The position numbers were made by a program, and so were the translations under genes. Shown one piece after another: positions 35,065 to 43,471 of a stretch of 46,265 nt of DNA; within the stretch, counting starts at the first letter, position 1, and the number at the start of each line of letters is the position of its first letter. The stretch is from CBDCKR01 sp964572045 (GTDB lineage: Bacteria > Gemmatimonadota > Gemmatimonadetes > Longimicrobiales > Gaopeijiaceae). The notes below the pieces were generated by a model that saw nothing but the letters and a program-made list of their open reading frames with translations, was not told the origin of the DNA and searched no databases. The DNA is taken from NCBI GenBank assembly GCA_964572045.1, contig CAZNEI010000014.1, positions 1-46,265 on the forward strand, written 5' to 3'.

Positions 35065-35898
35065 GTGGCAAGCTTCGCGGAGATTCGATTCAAGGGCACC
35101 CGGCGGGACTATTTCGCATACGAGGACCTCGATCTCCGTCCTGGAGCCAAGGTCATCGTCGAAGCCGACCGTGGGGAGGATCTGGGAGAGGTGAGCGCTC
35201 TTGGCTCAGTGGCCGAGCGCAAGTGCGCCACGTCAGGAGGCTGCGCCACACCGCTTCCAAAGAAGAGGGTGCTGCGCCTTGCAGCAGCCCGCGAAGCCAC
35301 AAGACAGGGGGATCTTCGCGAGGACGAACATCGGGTCCGCATCCAGACCCGGGAGCTCGTGCGCCGCCATCGACTCCAGATGAAGGTCACCGAAGCCGAG
35401 TGGCAGTTCGACAAGAACAAGCTGATCATCTACTTCACCGCCGATCGCCGGGTCGACTTCCGGCGGCTCGTCCGAGACCTGGCCCGCACCTTCCGAACCC
35501 GCATCGAGCTCAAACAGATCGGTGTACGGGACGAAGCCGCATTGCTCGGCGGAGTCGGCCGCTGCGGCCGAGAATTGTGCTGCTCGACTTGGCTTCCCGC
35601 CCTCAAGTCGGTCAGCCTCCAATTGGCCAAAGACCAGAAGCTCTCGCTCAATCCCGCCCAGATCTCCGGATGCTGCGGCCGGCTGATGTGCTGTTTGATG
35701 TACGAACACAAGACGTACGTCGAAGCGCGCCGGCGATTTCCGCGCGAGGGCAAGATCCTTCGAACCGAGCGGGGAAAGGAAAGAGTCGTCTCCGTCGACA
35801 TCTGGCGCGCCACGGTCACGTTGCGCGCCAGAGGCGGCGAGCGGCGGATCGTGTCGTTGGAGGAGCTGAAGGACGAGGTGACGCACGGACCCCGCTGA
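35065..35898 (+). CDS. PSP1 domain protein, RicT/YaaT-like
   Basis: About 277 residues from GTG 35065, which lies 2 bases after the accA stop and gives the usual N-terminus ASFAEIRFKGTRRDYF. ATG 35020 inside accA is an alternative. Paired cysteines in GRCGRELCCSTWL and SGCCGRLMCCLMYEH match the iron-sulfur ligands of RicT (YaaT), a partner of RicA and RicF that supports RNA processing in Bacillus. PSP1 core features include DRGEDLGEV and WQFDKNKLIIYFTADRRVDFR. The partners RicA and RicF are not in the window. It lies between accA and metG in an apparent operon. Confidence 0.9.
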   Translation: MASFAEIRFKGTRRDYFAYEDLDLRPGAKVIVEADRGEDLGEVSALGSVAERKCATSGGCATPLPKKRVLRLAAAREATRQGDLREDEHRVRIQTRELVRRHRLQMKVTEAEWQFDKNKLIIYFTADRRVDFRRLVRDLARTFRTRIELKQIGVRDEAALLGGVGRCGRELCCSTWLPALKSVSLQLAKDQKLSLNPAQISGCCGRLMCCLMYEHKTYVEARRRFPREGKILRTERGKERVVSVDIWRATVTLRARGGERRIVSLEELKDEVTHGPR

Positions 35899-35938
35899 GC
35901 ACGACTCCGTACTTCAAACCCCGGACACCGAACCGCCG

Positions 35939-37474
35939 TTGACCCGCCATTACCTGACCACACCGATTTATTACGCTTCAGGCGAGCCCCACCTCGGCCA
36001 CGCCTACACAACCGTTCTCGCCGACTGCTTGGCGCGTTACCGCCGGCAAACGGGAGCCGACGTACTCTTCCTCACGGGCACGGACGAGCACGGCCAGAAG
36101 ATGCACCAGGCCGCTGCGGAGCAGGGCATCGAGCCGATCGAGCTCGCCGACCGGATGGCCGAACGGTTCGAAGCAGCATGGCGGGACTTGCATATCTCGC
36201 ATGATCGGTTCATCCGAACCACGGAAGCCGAGCACGCCGGAGTGGTCACGACTCTGCTTGAGAGGCTGTGGGACAAGGGGCAGATCTACGACGATGTCTA
36301 CAGCGGCTGGTATTGCGTTCACGAGGAGCGCTATTGGACGGACAAGGATGTGGGCCCAAGTCATCTATGCCCGGACTGCCGCCGGCCGGTCGGTCATGTG
36401 GAGGAGAAGAATTACTTCTTCCGCATGAGCGACTACCAAGACCGCCTCATCGGGCACATCCACGACCATCCGCGCTGGATCGTCCCGGAGACCCGGAGGA
36501 AAGAGGTTTTGGGGTTCCTTGCCCAGCCCCTTCAGGATCTCTCGATCTCGCGCCCCAAGTCGCGCCTCCAATGGGGCATCACGCTTCCCTTCGACAACGA
36601 GCACGTCTGCTACGTCTGGGTCGACGCCTTGATCAACTACGTGACCGCCTCGGGTGTACTCGACCCCGAGGGCGGGCCCGATCAGCCGGGCTTTACCGCG
36701 CCGGGCGACTCCTGGTGGCCCGCTGACATGCACCTCATGGGCAAGGACATCCTCACGACGCACGCCGTCTACTGGCCGACAATCCTGATGGCGGCCGACC
36801 TCGCCTTGCCGAAACAGATCCTGGCCCATGGGTGGTGGGTCGCCGGCGATTCCAAGATGTCAAAGTCGATCGGGAACGTGGTCGACCCCTTGGCGCTCCG
36901 GGAGGACTTCGGGCCTGACGGGGTCCGCTGGTACCTGATGCGGGATATGCCCACCGGAGCCGACGCCTCCTACACTCCCGAGAGGTTTTTGTCGAGGTAC
37001 GAAGAGCTCGCGAACGTGCTCGGCAATCTCGCGAGTCGAGCCACTTCTATGGTCGCCAAGTACCGGGAGGGGATCGTCCCCGCTGCACAGGGCGCGGGGT
37101 TGGACAAAGAGATCCGCACCGTGCTCGCTGCCGTCGCCACCCACATGGACGACCTCCGCGTTCACGACGCTCTGGCATGCGCGATGGATCTGGCACGCAC
37201 GGCGAACGCCTACGTGGACCGCCGCGAGCCGTGGGTGCAGGCCAGAGACCCCAAACGGTCCGGCGAGCTCGACGAAACACTCGCAACGCTCGCACGCGTG
37301 TTGACCGTGCTCACCGCCCTCTTCTTCCCCGTCACGCCCGACAAGATGACCGAATTGGCCCGGATGCTGGGACTGGCGCGGGTGCCTTCGCTCGAGGAAT
37401 CAGTGTCCATCCCTCTCACGGGACGAGGCGTGACGAAGGGAATCCGTCTGTTCCCGAAACCCCACCGGAGTTGA
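35939..37474 (+). CDS. metG: Methionyl-tRNA synthetase
   Basis: 511 residues, class I synthetase charging tRNA-Met. The HIGH-type motif is HLGHAYT (18-24) and KMSKS is at about 306 (DSKMSKSIGNVV). LTGTDEHGQKMHQAA and the connective-domain region YCVHEERYWTDKDVG with LCPDCRRPV are present; only one clear Cys pair remains of the zinc knuckle. The C-terminus is the anticodon-binding helical domain and lacks the extra tRNA-binding dimerisation domain, as in short MetG2-type enzymes. The start is TTG 35939; there is no strong ribosome site, so translation may be coupled to the preceding gene. Confidence 0.95.
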   Translation: MTRHYLTTPIYYASGEPHLGHAYTTVLADCLARYRRQTGADVLFLTGTDEHGQKMHQAAAEQGIEPIELADRMAERFEAAWRDLHISHDRFIRTTEAEHAGVVTTLLERLWDKGQIYDDVYSGWYCVHEERYWTDKDVGPSHLCPDCRRPVGHVEEKNYFFRMSDYQDRLIGHIHDHPRWIVPETRRKEVLGFLAQPLQDLSISRPKSRLQWGITLPFDNEHVCYVWVDALINYVTASGVLDPEGGPDQPGFTAPGDSWWPADMHLMGKDILTTHAVYWPTILMAADLALPKQILAHGWWVAGDSKMSKSIGNVVDPLALREDFGPDGVRWYLMRDMPTGADASYTPERFLSRYEELANVLGNLASRATSMVAKYREGIVPAAQGAGLDKEIRTVLAAVATHMDDLRVHDALACAMDLARTANAYVDRREPWVQARDPKRSGELDETLATLARVLTVLTALFFPVTPDKMTELARMLGLARVPSLEESVSIPLTGRGVTKGIRLFPKPHRS

Positions 37475-37500
37475 CACTCTTCGGCGCTTCCGGATATCTT
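37471..37500 (+). promoter_or_regulatory. Strong sigma70-type promoter for the M23 peptidase
   Basis: A perfect TTGACA (37471-37476), overlapping the metG stop, and TATCTT (37495-37500) are spaced 18 bases apart. It lies 105 bases before the M23 peptidase start and separates it from the metG operon. Confidence 0.7.
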
Positions 37501-37605
37501 CCTGCGCTTACGTGTCGGGGGACGCGTGTATCTGCTTCCCGCCGACGCTCCGTCCTGAGGTAGGGGACTGAAGTCCGGCGACGACAGGGGCCAAGCGAAA
37601 CACAC

Positions 37606-38535
37606 GTGACCGACAAGCGCTGGACATTCCTGTTCCTGTCCGACGAGGGAAGCGCGATCCGCCAGTACGGCGTCTCCTTTCGCGGGCTCCACTGGCTGGC
37701 CTCCCTCGCGGGAGGACTAACCGTCGTCTTGATCGGCCTCGCCACGCTGGCGGCCGTCGACGGTCCCGCGCGTTACGAAGCGCTCAGGCTGGAGCGGGAG
37801 AAGACGCTTCTCGCACAGGAACTCGAGATAATGCGGGGGCGAGTCAACCAGATGGGCACCTCGATCGACGCCCTCGTCGAGCAGGATGAGCGCTTCCGGC
37901 TCTTGGCGGGCCTGGGTACGATCGACGAGGAGATTTTCCAGGTGGGCGTCGGCGGTCCCGGCATGCTGACGCCGGAGTCGAACCCCCTGTGGGATGTCGA
38001 TCCGAGCGCCGCAGAGGAGGTTTTCGCGACTTCATACGATTTGCTGGCGCTTGAGCGCCGTGCCCGGTTGCTTTCCGAAAGCCTGGCCGAGGCAACGGAC
38101 AGCCTCTCGGCCCAACACGACCTTCTCGAGGCGACTCCTTCGATCGTACCGACCGACGGATTGCTCAGCAGTGGATTCGGCCACGCCCGGCTTCATCCGA
38201 TCCATGACAAAGAGCTCCCGCATATGGGAATCGACCTGCACGCCCCCAAGGGCACCCCAATCCTTGCCGCAGCAAAAGGGGTCGTGTCGTTCGCCGGTTG
38301 GAAGTCCGGATACGGCAATACGGTGGAGCTCGACCACGGCTTTGGCTACATCACCCGGTACGCCCACGCGTCCGAGATCCTCGTCAAGGGGGGGCAAGAG
38401 GTGGAGCGGGGCGAGGCCATCGCCAAGGTCGGACGGACGGGACTGACGACGTCGAACCACCTTCACTACGAGGTTTGGGTAGACGGCAAAGCCCGCAATC
38501 CGCTCGACTTCGTGCTCAGCAACCAGATCCCCTAG
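37606..38535 (+). CDS. M23 family metallopeptidase, membrane-anchored
   Basis: 309 residues from GTG 37606. A short cytoplasmic N-terminus is followed by one membrane segment (about 28-50), a coiled-coil-like region (about 55-165) and a LytM/M23 peptidase domain (about 180-305). The zinc site looks intact: H206 and D210 in HMGIDLHAPKG, and H285/H287 in SNHLHYEVW. SSGFGHARLHPIHDKELPH and GYGNTVELDHGFGYITRYAH complete the domain. It probably cuts peptidoglycan cross-links in the periplasm, or activates an amidase. The coiled coil resembles cell-division or envelope-remodelling M23 proteins. Confidence 0.93.
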   Translation: MTDKRWTFLFLSDEGSAIRQYGVSFRGLHWLASLAGGLTVVLIGLATLAAVDGPARYEALRLEREKTLLAQELEIMRGRVNQMGTSIDALVEQDERFRLLAGLGTIDEEIFQVGVGGPGMLTPESNPLWDVDPSAAEEVFATSYDLLALERRARLLSESLAEATDSLSAQHDLLEATPSIVPTDGLLSSGFGHARLHPIHDKELPHMGIDLHAPKGTPILAAAKGVVSFAGWKSGYGNTVELDHGFGYITRYAHASEILVKGGQEVERGEAIAKVGRTGLTTSNHLHYEVWVDGKARNPLDFVLSNQIP

Positions 38536-38645
38536 GACGCCCGCCCGACGGCGGCCCGGTGAAGTAAGACGACGGAGGTGTCACGCAGTTCTCTCCCGCA
38601 TGGACTGCCGTCGACGGAGCGGCGTGTTCGGAGCCGGGGGAGGCA

Positions 38646-38756
38646 TTGGAAATATTGATAATCGTGCTGGCCGTGCTCGTCCTCACGGTTCCGGCCTTGC
38701 GTACGTTGGTATGCTTCGCCGTGGTGCTCATGGCGACGTGCTGGCTTCTCTACTAG
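38646..38756 (+). CDS. Candidate 36-residue single-span membrane miniprotein
   Basis: A short frame starting at TTG 38646, or at TTG 38655, preceded by GGGGGAGG (38636-38643). It encodes an almost wholly hydrophobic peptide: MEILIIVLAVLVLTVPALR, then about 17 residues of which the end is ATCWLLY. A second hydrophobic run after the Pro-Ala-Leu-Arg turn allows one long or two short membrane spans. No family is recognised. The strong ribosome site and the sustained hydrophobicity support it, but TTG starts and small size leave real doubt. Confidence 0.45.
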   Translation: MEILIIVLAVLVLTVPALRTLVCFAVVLMATCWLLY

Positions 38757-38874
38757 GTCAGGGCACCGGGGCGGGCGCGAAAGGGCGGGGCTCCGCACGC
38801 CCCCCAAACGCTTCGGCTCGGGAGGCATCGGCCTTCCAGGGGCCGGGGATTCCCGACGCACGAGCACGGTAATC

Positions 38875-38903
38875 TTGATGGGGCCCCCGGGGGGTTGTAC
38901 CTT
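38875..38903 (+). promoter_or_regulatory. Sigma70-type promoter for the coiled-coil lipoprotein
   Basis: TTGATG (38875-38880) and TACCTT (38898-38903) are spaced exactly 17 bases apart, 34 bases before the lipoprotein start. Confidence 0.6.
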
Positions 38904-38937
38904 GGGCCACTTTTGAGAACGTGTAACGGAGTTGGAC

Positions 38938-39708
38938 ATGACGAGACGCAAGATTCTCCTCAGCGGTTTGGGAACGGCGCTGCTCTCGGCCTGCGGCCCC
39001 ACCCAAGTGGTCGTGACTGCAGAGCTGGACGCCGACGACCCCGGGTCGGCGCCGAGAGCCTTGGGCGACCTGGAGGTGCGATTATTCCCGTTCGACAGGG
39101 ACGTGATCTTCGATTCCTTGACCGCCGTGGCGGCGACTCCTGAGCCACCCATTCCGGACTCTGTGCTCAACGCCCAGAACGCCGTCGCGGCCGCGCAGGA
39201 GGATTGGCGTGACACGGAGGCAAGGTGGAACCTCCTGCGCGACACGCTCCAGACCCTCAGCGAAACCCTCGACGGCATGAGCCGCCAGAGCGGAACCTAC
39301 CGCGTACTGTATCGGGACTTCCAGGACCTCGAAGCCGAGTACAACAGCGTTGAGCGGGCCCGCGACCAGGCGTTCGAGAACTTCACGGGGCTTCAAGAGG
39401 CGTCCATCGCCGCGGCGGAAGAGGCCAGGCTGCTGCGCGAAGCTTGGGCCGACGAGGCGTTTGCCGACGTCGGCGCAGTTATGGCGGCACGGCTCCAGAT
39501 AACGGGACGCGATGTCTTGTACGACACTACCGACGCGAGCGGCATCGCGGGCGGATTCGAAGTAGGCCCGGGCGACTGGTGGGTCTCGGCCCGCTACGAG
39601 CTGCCGTACACGGAGCTGTACTGGAACCTGCCCTTCACCGTGGACGGTCGAGATCCGGTCCAGGTGCGACTCTCGCGAGAGAACGCCACGGCGCGACCGG
39701 CACTGTAA
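38938..39708 (+). CDS. Coiled-coil lipoprotein of unknown function
   Basis: 256 residues. ATG 38938 follows CGGAG by 6 bases. The signal sequence MTRRKILLSGLGTALLSACG has a good lipobox (LSAC). An N-terminal beta-like segment (about 22-60, TAELDADDPG and LGDLEVRLFPFDRD) is followed by a long alpha-helical, charged region (about 80-170) that is probably a coiled coil, then a beta-rich C-terminal domain with GGFEVGPGDWWVSARYELPYTELYWNLPF. I do not recognise the family. It has its own promoter and ends at a strong terminator, so it is a single-gene unit. Confidence 0.78.
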   Translation: MTRRKILLSGLGTALLSACGPTQVVVTAELDADDPGSAPRALGDLEVRLFPFDRDVIFDSLTAVAATPEPPIPDSVLNAQNAVAAAQEDWRDTEARWNLLRDTLQTLSETLDGMSRQSGTYRVLYRDFQDLEAEYNSVERARDQAFENFTGLQEASIAAAEEARLLREAWADEAFADVGAVMAARLQITGRDVLYDTTDASGIAGGFEVGPGDWWVSARYELPYTELYWNLPFTVDGRDPVQVRLSRENATARPAL

Positions 39709-39724
39709 CGCCCCGAGTCACGAG

Positions 39725-39764
39725 AGGCCCCGGGGATCTTCCAAATGATCCCCGGGGCCTTTGT
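39725..39764 (+). terminator. Strong intrinsic terminator
   Basis: AGGCCCCGGGGATC (39725-39738) pairs perfectly with GATCCCCGGGGCCT (39747-39760) around an 8-base TTCCAAAT loop, and the stem ends in TTTGT. It begins 17 bases after the lipoprotein stop. The T-tract is short, but the 14-bp stem is very stable. Confidence 0.85.
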
Positions 39765-39835
39765 CGTATGCGGGTCATGCGTGATTGGATAGCTTATCGA
39801 GGACGTTTCCGACTCAGCGGGGTTCCGATCGTCGT

Positions 39836-42010
39836 ATGAGCACGAGCCAACCAAACAGGCTGAACCCATCCTTCGAGGTCGCAGCCAACGGTATCGGCCG
39901 AATCACTTTCGATGACCCGGAAAAGAAGGTGAACGTGCTCACCGAGGCGGTCATGGTTCGGCTCGCCGACATCGTCGGGAAGATCGAGGACCTCGCCGAG
40001 CAGGGGCGGATCCGCGCCGTTGTGTTCCGGAGTGGAAAGGGCGGCTTCATCGCCGGGGCCGACGTCGGGGCGATCGAGGCCATCGCAGACCCGGAGGCGG
40101 GCGCAGAGGCGTCGCGGTTCGGCCAGGGCGTCTTCGGGGCCATCGAGGAACTGAGCGTCCCCACGGTGGCCGCAATTCACGGAGTCTGCCTGGGCGGGGG
40201 GACCGAGTTGGCCCTGGCTTGCAGCCACCGCGTGGCCTCAGACTCCCCCAAGACGGCCGTGGGACTGCCAGAAGTCTTGCTCGGCATCCTGCCGGCGTGG
40301 GGCGGAACCACCCGACTCCCGCGTCTCGTGGGGCTTCAGGCTGCGTTGGACATGATCCTCACGGGGCGGCAGATCTCGGCCTCGAAGGCGAAGCGCATCG
40401 GGTTCGTCGACGCGGTCCTTCCCGCAAGGAGGTTTGACCAGGAGGTGGCGGGGTTCGTCGAGGCCGATTGGAACACGCCGCCGAGCGGAACCCGCACACG
40501 GAGGGCGTTCCTGACGCGGTTGATGGACGAGACCTCGCCAGGTCGCCGCCTAGTTCTTGCGACGGCAAGGAGGCGGATTCTCAGCAAGACCGGCGGGCAC
40601 TACCCAGCGCCCGCAAAGGTCTTGGAGGTCATCGCGACGAGCCTTACGCTTCCCCTGAATCAGGCTCTCAACATCGAGGCGGCGGCGGCGGGCGAGCTCA
40701 TCGCCTCCCCGGTGTGCAAGAACCTGATCCGGGTCTTCAGACTCCGGGAAGCTGCACGAAAGGGAGTCGGCGTGCGCGACAACGGGGCGATGCCCGGACG
40801 CGTCCGCTACCTTGGCGTGCTGGGGGCCGGCGTCATGGGAGGCGGCATCGCGCAGCTCGCTGCCCGCCGGGGCATTCGTGTCCGGATGAAGGATATCGAT
40901 CACGGGGCCATCTCAAGTGGCCTTCAGCACGCCCGGCGGCAATTCGACGCCCTCGTGAGGCGCGGCAGACTCCGTCGAAGGGAAGCCGACGATCGCATGA
41001 CCCTCATCTCGGGTAGTCTCGACTACCGGGGATTCGGGCGGCTCGAACTCGTGATCGAAGCGGTGGTCGAGAAGCTGGACGTCAAGCGCAGCGTCCTTCG
41101 CGAGAGCGAGGAAGCGGTCGGAGAAGGGTGCATCTTGGCCACCAACACATCGTCGCTGTCGGTGGACGAGATGAGTAGGGCACTCGCTCGTCCGGAGAGC
41201 CTCGTCGGAATGCACTTCTTCAACCCGGTTGACCGCATGCCGCTCGTGGAGGTGGTGCGGGGCCGGGCGACGAGCGATGAGGCGGTGGCCACGGTCTACG
41301 CCTTCGCGGTCGCGCTAGGCAAGATACCCGTCGTCACGCGCGACGGCCCCGGCTTCCTGGTGAACCGCATCCTGGGACCTTACCTGAACGAGGCCGGATT
41401 CCTGCTAGCCGAAGGGGCCAGCGTTGAGGCCATCGATGGTGCCGCGCGGGAATTCGGGATGCCGATGGGTCCGCTTCGCCTCGTAGACGAGGTGGGAATC
41501 GACGTCATGCGCCATGCGGGACAGTCGCTCTTCGAGGCGCTCGGCCCGCGCCTCGCCCCCGCTCCACCTCTGATCGCGCTGGCCGAGGGCGGTCGCCTAG
41601 GAAGGAAGGGCGGCCTCGGATTCTACCGCTACAAGGGGTCCGAGGAGAAGGGTGTCGACCCCGATGTCTACGCGATCCTGGGCGCCAGCGTCCCCGACGA
41701 TCGCGTCGCCGTCGAGGGGCGTCAGATCCGGGACCGTCTCGTGCTTGCGATGATCAACGAAGCCGCCCGCGCGTTGGAGGATGGGATCGTGCAACGAGCC
41801 AGCGATGTCGACCTCGCGATGATCATGGGTACAGGCTTTCCGCCCTTCCGGGGCGGCCTCCTGCACTTCGCCGACACCCTTCGCGTTCCCACCGTCCTGG
41901 CAAGGCTCGAGGAGCTCGAGGGCCGGTACGGGCCCCGATTCGCTCCGGCAGCGCTGATCCGTGATCTGGCGCATCAGGGCCGTGGCTTTTGCCAGTCCTT
42001 TGCCGGCTGA
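39836..42010 (+). CDS. fadJ: Fused enoyl-CoA hydratase / 3-hydroxyacyl-CoA dehydrogenase (FadJ-type)
   Basis: 724 residues, the beta-oxidation enzyme converting trans-2-enoyl-CoA to 3-ketoacyl-CoA. The N-terminal crotonase domain (about 1-200) has the oxyanion and catalytic segments CLGGGTELALACSHRVA and LPEVLLGILPAWGGTTRLPR, both glutamates included. The NAD-binding domain starts at LGVLGAGVMGGGIAQLAA (near 328), with GMHFFNPVDRMPLVEVV carrying the catalytic His and Glu. The helical C-terminal domains follow (GFLVNRILGPYLNEAGFLL, GTGFPPFRGGLLHFAD). ATG 39836 lacks a clear ribosome site. The thiolase partner gene is not in the window. The symbol fadJ is by family; FadB is the alternative. Confidence 0.9.
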   Translation: MSTSQPNRLNPSFEVAANGIGRITFDDPEKKVNVLTEAVMVRLADIVGKIEDLAEQGRIRAVVFRSGKGGFIAGADVGAIEAIADPEAGAEASRFGQGVFGAIEELSVPTVAAIHGVCLGGGTELALACSHRVASDSPKTAVGLPEVLLGILPAWGGTTRLPRLVGLQAALDMILTGRQISASKAKRIGFVDAVLPARRFDQEVAGFVEADWNTPPSGTRTRRAFLTRLMDETSPGRRLVLATARRRILSKTGGHYPAPAKVLEVIATSLTLPLNQALNIEAAAAGELIASPVCKNLIRVFRLREAARKGVGVRDNGAMPGRVRYLGVLGAGVMGGGIAQLAARRGIRVRMKDIDHGAISSGLQHARRQFDALVRRGRLRRREADDRMTLISGSLDYRGFGRLELVIEAVVEKLDVKRSVLRESEEAVGEGCILATNTSSLSVDEMSRALARPESLVGMHFFNPVDRMPLVEVVRGRATSDEAVATVYAFAVALGKIPVVTRDGPGFLVNRILGPYLNEAGFLLAEGASVEAIDGAAREFGMPMGPLRLVDEVGIDVMRHAGQSLFEALGPRLAPAPPLIALAEGGRLGRKGGLGFYRYKGSEEKGVDPDVYAILGASVPDDRVAVEGRQIRDRLVLAMINEAARALEDGIVQRASDVDLAMIMGTGFPPFRGGLLHFADTLRVPTVLARLEELEGRYGPRFAPAALIRDLAHQGRGFCQSFAG

Positions 42011-42617
42011 GGTCTGGGGGGTCATTCCCTGCTCCGGCCGTTCGAGCCGGATGGGGACGCCCAAGGCCCTACTCGACGCCGACGGGTGCACCTTCCTTGA
42101 GCGGGTGATCCGCGCTCTCCACGAGGGCGGCTGCTCCCGGACTCTCGTTGCCCTCCCCACGCCGGAAGGCCCGGTCGCCGCGGAGGCGAGGGCGGCCGGG
42201 GGGACAGTCGTCGAGAACCCGGCGCCCGACCAAGGTCCGATCGGGTCCCTGCGCACCGCGCTTCAGAGCCTCGATTCCGCCGTGGAGGGGGTGGCGTTCT
42301 GCCCGGTCGATCATCCGCTCATCCGAGCCGATACCGTACGTCGGCTGATCGACGAGTTCCGTTCGGGCCCACGACCGCTCGTGCTGCCGACGTATCGAGG
42401 CCGGCGAGGTCATCCGGTGGTGTTCCGAAGGACGCTTTTCGGCGAACTCCTGGACGACGACCTCGACGAGGGAGCCAAGACCGTCGTACATCGCCACCTA
42501 GAGGACGCGGCCCTGGTGCCTGTCGAGGACGAGGGGGCGATTATCGACATCGACGACCTCAGAGACTACAGTCGTCGCTTCCCCGACTCGTACCGCCAAC
42601 GCTTCCGCGCACGATGA
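41982..42617 (+). CDS. Nucleotidyltransferase, MocA/MobA-like
   Basis: About 211 residues. The nucleotide-binding signature is WGVIPCSGRSSRMGTPKALL, followed by FLERVIRALHEGGCSRTLVAL, NPAPDQGPIGSLRTAL and the metal-binding FCPVDHPLIRADTV, then PTYRGRRGHPVVF. This is the pattern of molybdenum-cofactor cytidylyltransferase (MocA). Its place directly before xdhC/coxI genes supports a role in preparing cofactor for a molybdenum hydroxylase. The start is uncertain: GTG 41982 is used, and TTG 42000 or GTG 41961 are alternatives, all overlapping the fadJ end. The stop overlaps the next gene as ATGA. Confidence 0.82.
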   Translation: MAFASPLPAEVWGVIPCSGRSSRMGTPKALLDADGCTFLERVIRALHEGGCSRTLVALPTPEGPVAAEARAAGGTVVENPAPDQGPIGSLRTALQSLDSAVEGVAFCPVDHPLIRADTVRRLIDEFRSGPRPLVLPTYRGRRGHPVVFRRTLFGELLDDDLDEGAKTVVHRHLEDAALVPVEDEGAIIDIDDLRDYSRRFPDSYRQRFRAR

Positions 42618-43453
42618 CACGCTTTGAAGCCGACCTCCTCAGCGCCTCGGACGCAGCCGAGCAGATTCTGGCTGCGCAGGAGGCGCGTGAGCCGGTGGCC
42701 GTCATCGTTCCCGTGGACGGTCCTTCAGAGCTGATCGCCCGGAGGGTCGTGGTCCGGAGGCTGGACGACGGAACACGGCAGCGGGTGGGCTCGTTCGGAG
42801 ACGACGCGCTGGACCGTGCCGCCCTCACGCTGGCCGAGAGCGTGACGGAGGACCGATTCTCCGGCAACGACGGGATTCACGAGCTGACCTCTGCCCACGG
42901 CCTCACCGTGCGGCTTTACGTTGAAGGCCACCATCCCCACCCCGACCTGGTGATCGTGGGGGCTGGCCACATCGCGCAGCCGCTGTGCACTCTGGGGTCG
43001 TTGGTCGGGTTTCGGGTCATCGTCGTCGATGACCGTCCCGCCTTCGCCACTCGAGAGCGCTTCCCCGAGGCCGACCGCGTGGTGCGGGTGGACTTCGCCG
43101 ACCCGTTCGCGGATATCGGGATCCATTCCGAGAGTCACGTGGTGCTGGTGACCCGGGGCCACAAGTACGATTACGATTGCCTCCGACACCTACTGAGGAT
43201 GGAGATCGAGCCGTCCTATATCGGGATGATCGGCAGCCGACGCCGTGTGCGCGCCGCCTTCGCTCAGCTCGTAAAGGAGGGCCTGCCCAGGGATCGCCTC
43301 GCCAAGGTGCGCGCCCCGCTGGGGCTGGATCTCAGGGCCGAGACACCGGCCGAGATCGCCGTGAGCGTGGCGGCGGAGATCATCCTCTTGTGGCGGGGAG
43401 GCGCGGGGTCACCGCTCTCCGATAAGGAACGGGTTCTTGACCGCTTCTTCTGA
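42614..43453 (+). CDS. XdhC family protein, Rossmann domain type
   Basis: 279 residues. XdhC proteins bind the molybdenum cofactor and help sulfurate and insert it into xanthine dehydrogenase-like enzymes. The C-terminal Rossmann-like domain is clear: PDLVIVGAGHIAQPLCTLG, VIVVDDRPAFATRERFPEAD, VLVTRGHKYDYDCLRHLL, YIGMIGSRRRVRAAF and LDLRAETPAEIAVSVAAEI. The N-terminal ~105 residues are a divergent version of the CoxI-type domain. ATG 42614 overlaps the mocA-like stop (ATGA), so the two are translationally coupled. Confidence 0.9.
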   Translation: MTRFEADLLSASDAAEQILAAQEAREPVAVIVPVDGPSELIARRVVVRRLDDGTRQRVGSFGDDALDRAALTLAESVTEDRFSGNDGIHELTSAHGLTVRLYVEGHHPHPDLVIVGAGHIAQPLCTLGSLVGFRVIVVDDRPAFATRERFPEADRVVRVDFADPFADIGIHSESHVVLVTRGHKYDYDCLRHLLRMEIEPSYIGMIGSRRRVRAAFAQLVKEGLPRDRLAKVRAPLGLDLRAETPAEIAVSVAAEIILLWRGGAGSPLSDKERVLDRFF

Positions 43454-43471
43454 CGGGCCGACACTCCTTCC

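Larger units (their letters stand above)
38536..38937. other. Intergenic region holding a miniprotein and a promoter
   Basis: 402 bp between the M23 peptidase and the coiled-coil lipoprotein. It contains the candidate 36-residue membrane ORF (38646-38756) and the lipoprotein promoter (38875-38903). The remaining sequence shows no clear gene; the longer open frames on either strand are of poor composition. Confidence 0.4.
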
